Shown here piece after piece: positions 54,134 to 62,639 of a DNA stretch of 64,000 nt. The notes beneath the pieces are model-generated. The model ran no database searches and had not been told where the DNA came from. It saw only the letters and a list, made by a program, of their open reading frames with translations. A program made the position numbers and the translations under genes. Origin of the DNA: Burkholderiales bacterium (GTDB taxonomy: Bacteria; Pseudomonadota; Gammaproteobacteria; Burkholderiales; WYBJ01); NCBI GenBank assembly GCA_022841915.1, contig JALHQN010000010.1, forward strand, positions 37,426-101,425, read 5' to 3'. Within the stretch, counting starts at the first letter, position 1. The number at the start of each line of letters is the position of its first letter.

Positions 54134-56037
54134 GATTCGTATCGATCCAGTAGTGCGAAGAGCCGCGGCAGTTCGAGCGGCTTGGTCAGATAGTCGGCCG
54201 CACCGCTTGCGCGCAGCCGCTCGACGGTTGCCGGCAAAGCGTCTGCGCTCAGGATCGCGAAGGGCAGGTCGCGCAGCATCGGGTCCTCCTGCAAAGCCTT
54301 CAGCACTGCTTCACCCGCCATGTCCGGCAGATGCAGGTCGAGCAGGAGCAGATCCGGTCGGGTCGCGCGCATCTGGTCCAGCCCTTCGCCGGCCGTGCGC
54401 GCGATGCTCAGTTGCCAGTGCGGCCTGCGGCTCAGGACTGCCTGCATCAGCGCGATGTTGGGGAGATTGTCCTCGACGTACAGCACCGTTCGGCTCGGTT
54501 GCCTGACGACAGCGGACGGGTGCGACTGGGAGGACTGCGCGACGTCGCCTGCCGTGGCGGCGGGCTCTGCGCTGTCGAGCACGAGCGTGAATACGCTGCC
54601 GCGCCCCGGTTCGCTGCGCACTTCGATACTGCCGTGCATGCGCTTCATCAGCTGGTGCGAGATCGCGAGGCCGAGCCCGGTCCCCTCGACGCCGCGCCGT
54701 TCGGCATCGAGACGCTCGAAGGGCGAGAACAGGCGTTCGATCTGCTCGGGAGCGATGCCGATACCGGTGTCGGCGACAGCGATCCGAACTCGGGCGTCGT
54801 CTCGCTCGGCCGACAGGCGCACCGAGCCGCCCGGCTTGTTGAACTTGATGGCGTTGGTCAGCAGGTTCAACAGCACCTGTCGCAGTCGCTGTTGGTCGGC
54901 CTCCACGGCGACTGTGCCGGTATCGACGAGTTCCAGCTGAACGCCCTTCTGCGTGGCCAGCGGGGTGGTCAGCGCCTGCAACTCCTGCAGCAGGGGCGCG
55001 AGCGTCACGGACTGCGGATGCAGTGTGATCTCGCCGGACTCGATGCGCGCGATATCGAGCATTTCGTCGATCAACGACAGCAGATGACGTCCGGCGCCGA
55101 TCACCTGCTCGACGCTGGTGGCCGCCGGCATGCCACGCAGGTCCGATTCGAGCAGTTGGGCGAATCCGAGGATCACGTTCAGCGGCGTGCGTAGCTCATG
55201 ACTGGTGCGCGACAGGAACTCGGTCTTGGCGCGGCTGGCACTGCGTGCCTGTTCGGCGCGTTCGGCGAGCAGCAGACTGGCACGGTGCAATCGCTCGGCG
55301 AGCTGTCCGATCTCGTCGCGCGCGACCGGGGGCGGCATCAGCGGCAGTCCGCTCGCGAGGCGTTCGGCATTCGTCGCCGCGGTTTGCAGCGGCCGAATGA
55401 TGCCCGAAGACAGCATCCATAGCGCGACTGCGGCACCCGCCAGGCCCACGATGGCCATGACGACATTCGCAATGGACTCGCGTCGCCGCGCGACCGCAGC
55501 GGTCGCGATGCGCTCGGTCAGCAACTGCGCTTCTCCGTCGGCTAGCTGAGTAATCTGGGTGCGCAAGTCATCGAGCACCTGTTTGCTCGCGCGCAGGTGC
55601 GTCTGCAGCGCCTCGGGCGCAAGCTGCGCGCCCTCGCGACGCAACGTGTCGAGGCTTGCGCGTTTGGTGGCCACCAGTTGCGCGGCGTTTTCGAGGCGCG
55701 ATGCCTGCAGGGGATCCTGGATGGCCTGTTGCAGCGTCGAGAGGGTAGGCGGGATGCGCTGCTCGGCGTTCCAGGAGGGCGACAGAAACTCTTCGCGCCC
55801 GGTCAGCAGATAACCGCGCACGCCCGAGGCGGCCTCGGCGATCAGGGTGTGCAGCGCCTGGATGTTGGCGCGCGTGGTGAGCGTGCGCTGCACGTCGTCG
55901 TCGGCGCGGCTGATGTCTCGCTGCAGGGTGTAGTTCGAGTACAGCGCCGCCAGCAACAGCATCAGCGGTAGCGCAACGACCGCCGCGCCCTTCCAGCCCA
56001 CAGACCAGTCTTGCCAGCGCGTCCGAGCGAGATTCAT
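54130..56037 (-). CDS. CHASE3-type hybrid sensor histidine kinase
   Basis: 635 residues. Membrane helix 1 is about 19-38 (AAVVALPLMLLLAALYS). A periplasmic four-helix sensor of the CHASE3 type (about 40-185, with GVRGYLLTGREEFL) leads to membrane helix 2 (about 192-215). A HAMP segment follows, then the HisKA domain with SHELRTPLNVILGF, the HATPase with NLLTNAIKF, DTGIGI and GTGLGLAIS motifs, and a C-terminal receiver (LYVEDN and LLLLDLHLPDM). The ATG overlaps the stop of the LuxR-type gene and its stop overlaps the next start, so all three are translationally coupled. The stimulus is unknown. An ATG 15 nt upstream is possible but the overlap favours the chosen one. Confidence 0.92.
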   Translation of the reverse strand: MNLARTRWQDWSVGWKGAAVVALPLMLLLAALYSNYTLQRDISRADDDVQRTLTTRANIQALHTLIAEAASGVRGYLLTGREEFLSPSWNAEQRIPPTLSTLQQAIQDPLQASRLENAAQLVATKRASLDTLRREGAQLAPEALQTHLRASKQVLDDLRTQITQLADGEAQLLTERIATAAVARRRESIANVVMAIVGLAGAAVALWMLSSGIIRPLQTAATNAERLASGLPLMPPPVARDEIGQLAERLHRASLLLAERAEQARSASRAKTEFLSRTSHELRTPLNVILGFAQLLESDLRGMPAATSVEQVIGAGRHLLSLIDEMLDIARIESGEITLHPQSVTLAPLLQELQALTTPLATQKGVQLELVDTGTVAVEADQQRLRQVLLNLLTNAIKFNKPGGSVRLSAERDDARVRIAVADTGIGIAPEQIERLFSPFERLDAERRGVEGTGLGLAISHQLMKRMHGSIEVRSEPGRGSVFTLVLDSAEPAATAGDVAQSSQSHPSAVVRQPSRTVLYVEDNLPNIALMQAVLSRRPHWQLSIARTAGEGLDQMRATRPDLLLLDLHLPDMAGEAVLKALQEDPMLRDLPFAILSADALPATVERLRASGAADYLTKPLELPRLFALLDRYES

Positions 56038-56792
56038 TTGCCAAGACCCCATTCCGCGGCCCGGACTGCGGCCTGAGTTCGATCCCTCGCGCCCAGCTTG
56101 TGCAGGATCCGCTCGACATGCACCTTGACCGTGCCGGGCGCGATGCCGAGCTGCTGCGCGAGTTCCGCATTGCTCAGTCCGCGTGGCAGCAGCGACAGGA
56201 CCTGTTGTTCGCGTGCCGTCAGGCGCGAGATCAGTGCGATCGCTTCGCGCCGTGGCCCGCGTGTCGAGCGCGACGGACGCTGTTCCTCCAGCACGGCCGC
56301 GAGTATGGCTGCGAACGCCTGCAGCGTCACCGTGTCGGCGGCGTCGGGCAGCGCGATCGGGCGGGTGCTCGACAACGCGAGCAGCCCGCCGACCTGGCCG
56401 CGAAAGCGCAGCGGCACCAGGACTTCCACCGCGGCGGCTTCCTTGCCCACCATCCGCAGTGGACTGACCGAACGTTCGCGCACGAGGATCGGCGCGCTGA
56501 GGGCCGTGCCGAGCGCACCTGCGGCGACGACGCGCGCGCCCGGCGGCAGTGCGAAACCCTGCGCGGCCTGCACGGTCAGGCCGCCGGCTTCGAGCCGCAG
56601 CGCGGCTGCGGTGTCGGCGGCGAGGAAACTCTGCGCGTGCGCCAGCGCGAGGCGCAGGGCCGACTGCGGCTGACGCTCGTCCGCGGCGGCCATGCAGGCG
56701 GCTTCGAGCAGTCGCAGTCGACTGGCTTCGCGCGCCGATTCGCGCAACTGCGAGCGCATTGCCCGCACGCTGGTCGTGGGTTCGTCGGTCAT
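56034..56792 (-). CDS. GAF-LuxR transcriptional regulator
   Basis: 252 residues. An N-terminal GAF-like sensing domain (about 30-185) and a C-terminal LuxR-type helix-turn-helix (about 190-252: LTAREQQVLSLLPRGLSNAELAQQLGIAPGTVKVHVERIL). It has no receiver domain, so it is not itself a phosphorylation target; activity may depend on a ligand of the GAF domain. It is the first gene of the operon, followed by the hybrid kinase with a 4-nt overlap. The ATG at 56,792 begins a sensible protein (MTDEPTTSVRAMRSQ); an open extension upstream is probably non-coding. The nearby -10-like TATATA (about 56,800-56,810) suggests the promoter lies there. Confidence 0.88.
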   Translation of the reverse strand: MTDEPTTSVRAMRSQLRESAREASRLRLLEAACMAAADERQPQSALRLALAHAQSFLAADTAAALRLEAGGLTVQAAQGFALPPGARVVAAGALGTALSAPILVRERSVSPLRMVGKEAAAVEVLVPLRFRGQVGGLLALSSTRPIALPDAADTVTLQAFAAILAAVLEEQRPSRSTRGPRREAIALISRLTAREQQVLSLLPRGLSNAELAQQLGIAPGTVKVHVERILHKLGARDRTQAAVRAAEWGLGK

Positions 56793-56915
56793 GCCGCGAG
56801 TATATATGCCGTTCGGCGGATGACGACATCTGCCGTAAGGCCAGTGCCTGGCCGCGACCTGGCGACCATACTGCTCCCTGTTCCAGTCCACTTAACCACG
56901 TTTGGGAGCTGATTC

Positions 56916-57521
56916 ATGGATTCGATGTTCAAACTTCGCAATCTCACGCTGGCACTGCTGGTCTCGGGTGGACTCGCAGCAGGCACGCATGCAGTGGCCA
57001 AAGGCAACGTTGCCGTTCACTCGGGTGCCAAGGCGCCGGTCGCCAGCCACAACATTGTCGAGGCCGATGTGCTGGCCGCGCAGCGCGCCTGGGGCGAGGC
57101 GCTGGTGAAGATTGCGACCGATTTCGAGCAAGGCGGCCTTGCCAAGGCGAAGGCCACGGCCGAGGCTGTGCTCGACGCCGCCTACGGTTACAACCTGGGC
57201 CCGGTGTTGTTCAAGCCCACCCTGACCACCGCGCCGCACACTTTCCGTCCGACGCGCGCCGGTGCACTGGCCTATTTCGTCGGTGGCGATCCGGCGTTCC
57301 CCGCCGACACCGGCTTCGCCCTCAAGGGCTGGCGCTCGGTCGAGATCCGCAATTCCGCCCTGTATCTCAACGGCGATACGGCAATGTCCATGGGCAATGT
57401 CATGATGACCGACAAAGCCGGGAAGGTCACGACGGTCGACAAGACGTGGGGCTATGTGCGCGACGACAAGGGTGGGCTGCGCATCGTCCTGCACCACTCG
57501 TCGCTGCCGGTTGCCAAGTAA
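56916..57521 (+). CDS. exported NTF2-like protein
   Basis: 201 residues. Signal peptide about 1-28 (LTLALLVSGGLAAGTHAVA). The mature protein fits the NTF2-like (SnoaL/CaMKII-association) fold: a first helix ADVLAAQRAWGEALVKIATDFEQGG, then AYGYNLGPVLFKPTLTTAP, and strands GWRSVEIRNSALYLNGDTAMSMGNV and GGLRIVLHHSSLPV, the last typical of the fold's final strand. Homologues are found annotated as phosphoribosyl-AMP cyclohydrolase, which the sequence does not support. Role unknown. A terminator follows 20 bp after the stop, so it is monocistronic. Confidence 0.75.
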   Translation: MDSMFKLRNLTLALLVSGGLAAGTHAVAKGNVAVHSGAKAPVASHNIVEADVLAAQRAWGEALVKIATDFEQGGLAKAKATAEAVLDAAYGYNLGPVLFKPTLTTAPHTFRPTRAGALAYFVGGDPAFPADTGFALKGWRSVEIRNSALYLNGDTAMSMGNVMMTDKAGKVTTVDKTWGYVRDDKGGLRIVLHHSSLPVAK

Positions 57522-57539
57522 GCGGCACGCAGCACGCAA

Positions 57540-57580
57540 GCGGCGGCCCGACTTAGTTCTGGCCGCCTCTTTTTTTTTCG
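57540..57580 (+). terminator. rho-independent terminator
   Basis: GGCGGCC (57,542-57,548) and GGCCGCC (57,561-57,567) form a 7-bp stem with a 12-nt loop, followed by TCTTTTTTTTT. It ends the NTF2-like gene. Confidence 0.9.
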
Positions 57581-57762
57581 TCCGCTCGGAAAGGTGGCGT
57601 GGTCCGACTCGAAGAAGCTCGGGGCTGGGCCAGGGACGCTCGGAGAGCCGTCCTGGCCGAGGCACGGCGTGCGCGCATACGACTCGGCTCGGGGCGCGGT
57701 CGCCGCTGAACGGCGAACCTCGTACCTGAGCTGCGAGACGGCCACGCTGGGCTGCGTTCACC

Positions 57763-58236
57763 TCACTTGATGTGATCCAAAGGCAGCGCCGTTTTCCTGA
57801 TCACTCTTCGCAGCACGAAGCTCGAGTGCACGCCGGTGACGCCTTCGATGCGCGTGAGCCGCCCCAGCAGGAATTCCTCGTAGAACGTCATGTCCGGCAG
57901 CACGGCCTTGAGCAGGTAGTCCGCGGCCTGACCGGTGACGATGCTGCATTCGATCACTTCAGGGAATTTCCGAACCTCCCGCTCGAAGTTCTCGAAACGT
58001 TCGGGCGTGTGGCGGTCCATCGAGATGCCGATCATGGCGGTGATGTTGAGGCCGAGCTTCTGTTGATTGAGCAGCGTCACATGACCCTCGATGATGCCCG
58101 CCTCTTCGAGTTGCTTCACGCGCCGGGCGCAGGGAGTCGGGGAGAGGCCGACCTGCTCGGCGAGTTCGAGGTTGGTGATGCGGGCATTAGCCTGCATCGC
58201 CGCGAGGATGCGCTTGTCGGTCCGGTCGAGTTTCAT
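57763..58236 (-). CDS. Lrp/AsnC family transcriptional regulator
   Basis: Feast/famine regulator of 157 residues. The N-terminal helix-turn-helix (KLDRTDKRILAAMQANARITNLELAEQVGLSPTPCARRVKQLEEAGII) is followed by the RAM effector-binding domain (about 70-150). It is close to Lrp of E. coli in pattern (SPTPCARRVKQLEE). It is divergent from leuA, with a 220-bp AT-rich gap between them, and Lrp-type proteins commonly control branched-chain amino acid genes, so it may regulate leuA and itself (inference). The ATG is well placed although the ribosome-binding site is modest. Confidence 0.93.
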   Translation of the reverse strand: MKLDRTDKRILAAMQANARITNLELAEQVGLSPTPCARRVKQLEEAGIIEGHVTLLNQQKLGLNITAMIGISMDRHTPERFENFEREVRKFPEVIECSIVTGQAADYLLKAVLPDMTFYEEFLLGRLTRIEGVTGVHSSFVLRRVIRKTALPLDHIK

Positions 58237-58351
58237 GGGTCGTCCTTGGGCACAGATCGGAGCGGAGTGCCTTATTTTGGATTATTTCACCACAAAACAA
58301 ATACAATTTAGAGAAAGAATAAATATCGGATGCTTTCCGAGGGCGAGTTTG

Positions 58352-58382
58352 GTGACATTCTCCCAGGCCGATTCCCTATACT
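58352..58382 (+). promoter_or_regulatory. candidate promoter of leuA
   Basis: GTGACA (58,352-58,357), 19 nt, TATACT (58,377-58,382), about 78 bp before the leuA start. The upstream 58,270-58,320 region is strongly AT-rich (TTATTTTGG, AAAACAAATACAATTT), suitable for Lrp binding. The spacer is longer than ideal, so the call is tentative. I see no leader peptide with leucine codons. Confidence 0.35.
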
Positions 58383-58459
58383 CTTCCTCGTCGGTCGAGC
58401 CGGTACGGCCGCAAGCACTGCCCTGACGCCGAGGCGTCGCAACTTCAGAGAGATTGACC

Positions 58460-60139
58460 ATGGCTGCCTACGACCACCGCAAGTACGTTCCCTTCCGCCC
58501 CATCGGCCTCAAGGACCGCACCTGGCCGGATCGTGTCATCGAGCGCGCGCCCGGCTGGTGCAGTGTCGACCTGCGAGACGGCAACCAGGCGCTGATCGAG
58601 CCGATGAACGTCGTGCAGAAGATGCAGCTCTTCGAGCTCCTGGTCAAAGTCGGCTTCAAGCAGATCGAAGTCGGTTTTCCCGCCGCCTCGCAGCCGGACT
58701 TCGATTTCGTGCGCCGGCTCATCGACGGTGGGCATATTCCGGATGACGTCGCCGTCCAGGTCCTCACGCAGTCGCGTCCCGAACTCATCGCGCGCACGTT
58801 CGAGTCGCTCCAGGGCGTCAAGCGTGCGATCGTCCATGTTTACAACTCGACCTCGACCGTCCAGCGCGAGCAGGTGTTCGGCCTCGATCGTGCCGGCATC
58901 ACGAAGATCGCGACCGATGGCGCGAAGCTCGTGAAGGAGACCGCCGCGCGGCATCCCGGCACCGAGTGGACCTTCGAATATTCTCCCGAGAGCTTTACCG
59001 GGACCGAACTCGATTTCGCCGTCGAGATCTGCAATGCGGTCATCGACATTTGGCAGCCGACGCCGGCGCACAAGTGCATCATCAACTTGCCCTCGACGGT
59101 CGAGATGGCGACGCCGAACATCTACGCCGATCAGATCGAGTGGTTCTGCCGGCATGTCGCACGCCGCGATTCGGTCGAGATCAGCTTGCACACGCACAAC
59201 GATCGGGGTTGCGCGGTGGCGGCAGCCGAACTCGCGGTGATGGCCGGCGCCGATCGCGTCGAAGGCACCTTGCTCGGCAACGGCGAGCGCACGGGCAACA
59301 TGGACATCGTGACGATGGGCATGAACCTCTACAGCCAGGGCGTCGATCCGCAGCTCGATTTCTCCTGCATGGATGAGATCATTCGCTGCACGACCGCGTG
59401 CACCCAGATGCCCGTGCATCCGCGTCACCCCTACGCGGGCGAGCTCGTGTTCACGGCCTTCTCCGGGAGCCACCAGGACGCGATCAAGAAATGCCTCGCC
59501 AAGCGAGCTGACGAGGATCCGTGGGAGGTCGCCTATTTGCCGATCGATCCGGCCGACCTCGGGCGCTCCTATCAGGAGGTGATCCGCATCAACAGCCAGT
59601 CCGGCAAGGGCGGTGTTGCTTACGTGCTCGAGCAGCAGGCGGGTTACCAGCTGCCGCGGTGGCTGCAGATCGACTTCAGCGGTGTCGTGCAGAAGTATGC
59701 GGAATCCACCGAGTCGGAAGTCGAAGCGGGGCGCATCGTGCAGTTGTTCGAGCAGCACTACCTGGGCCAGCGCTCTCCTTACGAGCTTACCGGCTACCAG
59801 GTCACGCGCGAGAACGACGAGGATCGCCTCAAGGCGAACTTGCGCGACGCGGGGACGCCCACCGTTCTGCAGGGTCGGGGCTCCGGGGTGGTCGGCGCCT
59901 TCGTCGCGGCGCTCGAGCAGCACACCGGCAAGCACCTCGTCCTGGTCGAGTACAGCGAACACACGTTGAGTTCGAGCGCGGGGGCCGGCGCCGATGCCGT
60001 GACCTACGTCCAGATCAACATCGATGGCAACCGCTACTGTGGCGTCGGCCGCAGCAGCGACATCGTCGAAGCTTCGCTGCGCGCCATTCTCTGCGCCGTC
60101 AACCAGCAGGCGTGCATGGCGCCGGCGATTGCCGCCTGA
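58460..60139 (+). CDS. leuA: 2-isopropylmalate synthase
   Basis: First committed enzyme of leucine synthesis, joining acetyl-CoA and 2-oxoisovalerate. 559 residues, the longer (type 2) form. The TIM barrel has SVDLRDGNQALIEPM at the active site, the metal-binding HTHND motif (VEISLHTHNDRGCAVAAAELAVMAGADRVEGTLLGNGERTGN), then a linker and the C-terminal regulatory domain (about 440-559), which binds leucine for feedback inhibition. The ATG at 58,460 gives MAAYDHRKY; a TTG two codons earlier is also open. A perfect hairpin follows 11 bp after the stop. Confidence 0.96.
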   Translation: MAAYDHRKYVPFRPIGLKDRTWPDRVIERAPGWCSVDLRDGNQALIEPMNVVQKMQLFELLVKVGFKQIEVGFPAASQPDFDFVRRLIDGGHIPDDVAVQVLTQSRPELIARTFESLQGVKRAIVHVYNSTSTVQREQVFGLDRAGITKIATDGAKLVKETAARHPGTEWTFEYSPESFTGTELDFAVEICNAVIDIWQPTPAHKCIINLPSTVEMATPNIYADQIEWFCRHVARRDSVEISLHTHNDRGCAVAAAELAVMAGADRVEGTLLGNGERTGNMDIVTMGMNLYSQGVDPQLDFSCMDEIIRCTTACTQMPVHPRHPYAGELVFTAFSGSHQDAIKKCLAKRADEDPWEVAYLPIDPADLGRSYQEVIRINSQSGKGGVAYVLEQQAGYQLPRWLQIDFSGVVQKYAESTESEVEAGRIVQLFEQHYLGQRSPYELTGYQVTRENDEDRLKANLRDAGTPTVLQGRGSGVVGAFVAALEQHTGKHLVLVEYSEHTLSSSAGAGADAVTYVQINIDGNRYCGVGRSSDIVEASLRAILCAVNQQACMAPAIAA

Positions 60140-60150
60140 GGGCGCGACTG

Positions 60151-60184
60151 CGATCGAAGAGCGCTCACAAGCGCTCTTCGATCG
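60151..60184. terminator. perfect 15-bp hairpin after leuA
   Basis: CGATCGAAGAGCGCT (60,151-60,165) and its exact reverse complement (60,170-60,184) with a CACA loop. It starts 11 bp after the leuA stop. No T-run follows, so it is either a transcript-stabilising hairpin or a Rho-assisted terminator. Confidence 0.6.
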
Positions 60185-60337
60185 GTCGTCGAAACCGGCG
60201 TGGTTTCGGCGACCACGAGGACGGCATGGGCGGTCAGGCGAAACGGGAGGGCGCGATCGTCCCGAAGTCCGCCCACGTCGACGCCCGAGTGGATGAACGC
60301 TACACTGCGTTCAGCACACCCAGCACCGGAGAGGGAC

Positions 60338-61009
60338 ATGAGCGAGCCGCTGCGCATAGATGTCGTTTTCGACTTCGTCTGTCCCTGGTGTTACATCGGG
60401 AAGCGCCACCTGGAGACCGCGCTCGCTGAATGGAAAGCGCAGCATCCCGCAGACCCCGAACCTGTCGTGCGTTGGTTGCCCTTCCAGTTGTACCCCGATC
60501 TTCCCGCCGGGGGCGTATCACGGCGCGAGCACATGGAACTCAAGCATGGACCAGCGGGCCCGAACCCCGAGAAGCAGGCCCATCATGTGGCTCTGGGGAG
60601 GCGCCTGGGCCTTGCGTTCGAGTTCGACAAGATCACCGTGCAGCCCAACACGACCAATGCGCATCGGCTGAGCGGCTGTGCCCAGGGGCAAGGGTGGCAG
60701 GACGCCATGGTGGAGACCCTGTTCAGGGCGTACTTCGTCGATGGCATCGATCTCAACGACCACGATGCGCTCGTCAGTCTCGCCGCGAGCGTAGGATTCG
60801 ACTGGGGGCAGGTCGCGGTCTACCTCGGAAGCGAGACCGATGTGCAGACAGTGAGGCGTCTGGAGCAGGAGGCCCGGGAGGCGGGCATCGACATCGTGCC
60901 GTTCTACATATTCAACGGCAAGGTGACCGTCGCGGGCGCCCATGAGCCGAGCGTGCTGCTCGAGGCGATGATGCAAGCGACCGCGCCCGAAGCCGCGCCG
61001 GTCGGTTGA
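60338..61009 (+). CDS. DsbA family oxidoreductase (FrnE/HCCA isomerase type)
   Basis: 223 residues, cytoplasmic (no signal peptide), of the FrnE branch of the DsbA/2-hydroxychromene-2-carboxylate isomerase family. The thioredoxin fold begins DVVFDFVCPWCYIGKRHLE with a CPWC redox pair (C15, C18). A long alpha-helical insertion covers about 60-175 (NAHRLSGCAQGQGW), and the fold is completed by the cis-proline strand VPFYIFNGK. FrnE-type proteins act as disulfide isomerases or in oxidative stress. A GGAGAGG ribosome-binding site precedes the ATG at 60,338. The specific role is not evident from its neighbours. Confidence 0.88.
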   Translation: MSEPLRIDVVFDFVCPWCYIGKRHLETALAEWKAQHPADPEPVVRWLPFQLYPDLPAGGVSRREHMELKHGPAGPNPEKQAHHVALGRRLGLAFEFDKITVQPNTTNAHRLSGCAQGQGWQDAMVETLFRAYFVDGIDLNDHDALVSLAASVGFDWGQVAVYLGSETDVQTVRRLEQEAREAGIDIVPFYIFNGKVTVAGAHEPSVLLEAMMQATAPEAAPVG

Positions 61010-61113
61010 TCGCAGGGCAACCCGCCAAGCCGAGGGCAGCGCTCGTCGACCGGGCTCGGCCCGCATCGGCCAGGACGAGCGTCCCGGCGACGACGATCTG
61101 CAACAAGACGAAG

Positions 61114-61551
61114 CTACCAGGTGCCGACGTTCTGCATCGAGAGCCAAGGTTCCTGCGGCGCGAGACGCCCGCCTTTTTGCAGCAGTTCGATGGAGATGTT
61201 GTCCGGGGTACGGATGAAGGCCATGTGACCGTCGCGCGGTGGGCGGTTGATGGTGACGCCGCTGTCGATCAGGGTTTGGCACAGCTCGTAGATGTTGTCG
61301 ACCTCGAAGGCGAGGTGGCCGAAATTGCGCCCGCCCTTGTAGTCCTCCGGATCCCAGTTGTAGGTCAGTTCCAGCGTCGGCGCGCGCACGGATGTTGCGG
61401 CCTCGACGTCGTCTCGTGCCGCGAGATGCACGTTGGTGAAGCGGCCCTTCTCGCTGTCGCTGCGGCGCACTTCAGTGAGGCCCAGCTTTTCGAAGAACGC
61501 GAGCGATTCCTCGAGGTTGGAAACGCGTACCATGGTGTGGAGATATCGCAT
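61114..61551 (-). CDS. VOC family protein, lactoylglutathione-lyase-like
   Basis: 145-residue vicinal-oxygen-chelate protein with the pattern of glyoxalase I: MRYLHTMVRVSNLEESLAFFEKLGL at the N-terminus (first metal histidine in LHTMVRV), LELTYNWDPEDY supplying a glutamate, NFGHLAFEVDNIYEL with a histidine, and FIRTPDNISIELLQ with the last glutamate. All four metal ligands are therefore present. Glyoxalase I detoxifies methylglyoxal via its glutathione adduct. The usual C-terminus is extended by about 15 residues. Divergent from the SDR gene (94 bp between starts). Confidence 0.9.
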   Translation of the reverse strand: MRYLHTMVRVSNLEESLAFFEKLGLTEVRRSDSEKGRFTNVHLAARDDVEAATSVRAPTLELTYNWDPEDYKGGRNFGHLAFEVDNIYELCQTLIDSGVTINRPPRDGHMAFIRTPDNISIELLQKGGRLAPQEPWLSMQNVGTW

Positions 61552-61645
61552 GTCTGCCTTCCGCTGTTGAGAACCCGAATTCGGACGGATCCAGGACGGT
61601 GTCCACGTCTTGCCAGAAAATGAACGCCAAGCAGAGGATTATGCT

Positions 61646-62392
61646 TTGCCCCCTCGACAGTTGAAAGGCCGTACAGCCCTCGTGACGGGCGCATCGCAGG
61701 GCATCGGCCGAGCGATCGCATTGGCGTTCGCTCGCAATGGCGCAAATGTCGTCGTGACTGCACGCAACGAGGCGAAGCTTAGAGCGCTCGCGGCCGAGAT
61801 CGAGGCGATGGGCGTTCATGCGCTTGCCGTGGCGGCAGATCTTGGCGTCGAAAGCGAGATCGACGCTGCCGCCGCTGCCGCAATCGCAAGGTTCGGCGGG
61901 ATCGATGTTCTGGTCAACAATGCCGGCATCATTCATCCGCGGATCCCGGTCGTCGAGTTCGACCCGCAGCTCTTTCGGGAAGTGCTCAACGTAAACATGA
62001 TCGGCGCGTTCCTGATGGCGAAAGCGCTGCTGCCGGGCATGATCGAGCGCGGTTACGGCAAGATCATCAACATCTCGTCCATCGGCGGGCGCAAGGGCGC
62101 GGCCGGACGCAGTGCGTACCGCGTCACAAAGGCTGGCCTGATCAGTTTCACCGAGTCGCTGGCGGCGGAGGTGAAACGCTACGGGATCGACGTGAATGCC
62201 ATCTGCCCGGGCGCGGTGGATACGGAGGGTTACCGGGCGGTCTTCAACACGCCTGGGCAGGCCGGGAACCCGAAGATCGAGCCGCCGGAATCCATCGCCG
62301 AGCTTGCCGTGTTCCTGGCCAGCGACCGCAGCAAGGCCATCACGGGAACGGCGATCGACGCCTTCGGCGCAACGAACCCGCTGTTCGGGTAA
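61646..62392 (+). CDS. short-chain dehydrogenase/reductase
   Basis: Classical SDR of 248 residues with the cofactor loop TGASQGIGRA near 14-23, NNAGI, and the SSIGGRKGAAGRSAYRVTKAG catalytic segment with Ser, Tyr and Lys all present (unlike the 16.5-kb paralogue). The start is not obvious. I prefer the TTG at 61,646 because AGAGGA lies 7 nt before it and the protein then begins just ahead of the Rossmann strand. A TTG at 61,610 would add 12 residues but has no ribosome-binding site, and there is no suitable ATG. Substrate unknown. Confidence 0.85.
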   Translation: MPPRQLKGRTALVTGASQGIGRAIALAFARNGANVVVTARNEAKLRALAAEIEAMGVHALAVAADLGVESEIDAAAAAAIARFGGIDVLVNNAGIIHPRIPVVEFDPQLFREVLNVNMIGAFLMAKALLPGMIERGYGKIINISSIGGRKGAAGRSAYRVTKAGLISFTESLAAEVKRYGIDVNAICPGAVDTEGYRAVFNTPGQAGNPKIEPPESIAELAVFLASDRSKAITGTAIDAFGATNPLFG

Positions 62393-62639
62393 CGCCCCGC
62401 GAAAAAGCCGAGGCGAGGACCGCTGGATCTCGGCGTCGCAGTTGGCGAGACACGCGTCGGCATGGCGCGGCCTCAACTCAAGGGCCGTTTGCGTCGTCGG
62501 CAAGGGGAACCGCAGCGGATGCCGTGGTCGACGCGCCTTGTCCACATCCGAGCTGGGGGTATCCCGTAAGCTCAAGGTGAGATGGTGACCGCCGTAAAAC
62601 GGGTGTGATTCATTTACTCCTTTTCGCGAAGTCATTGCC

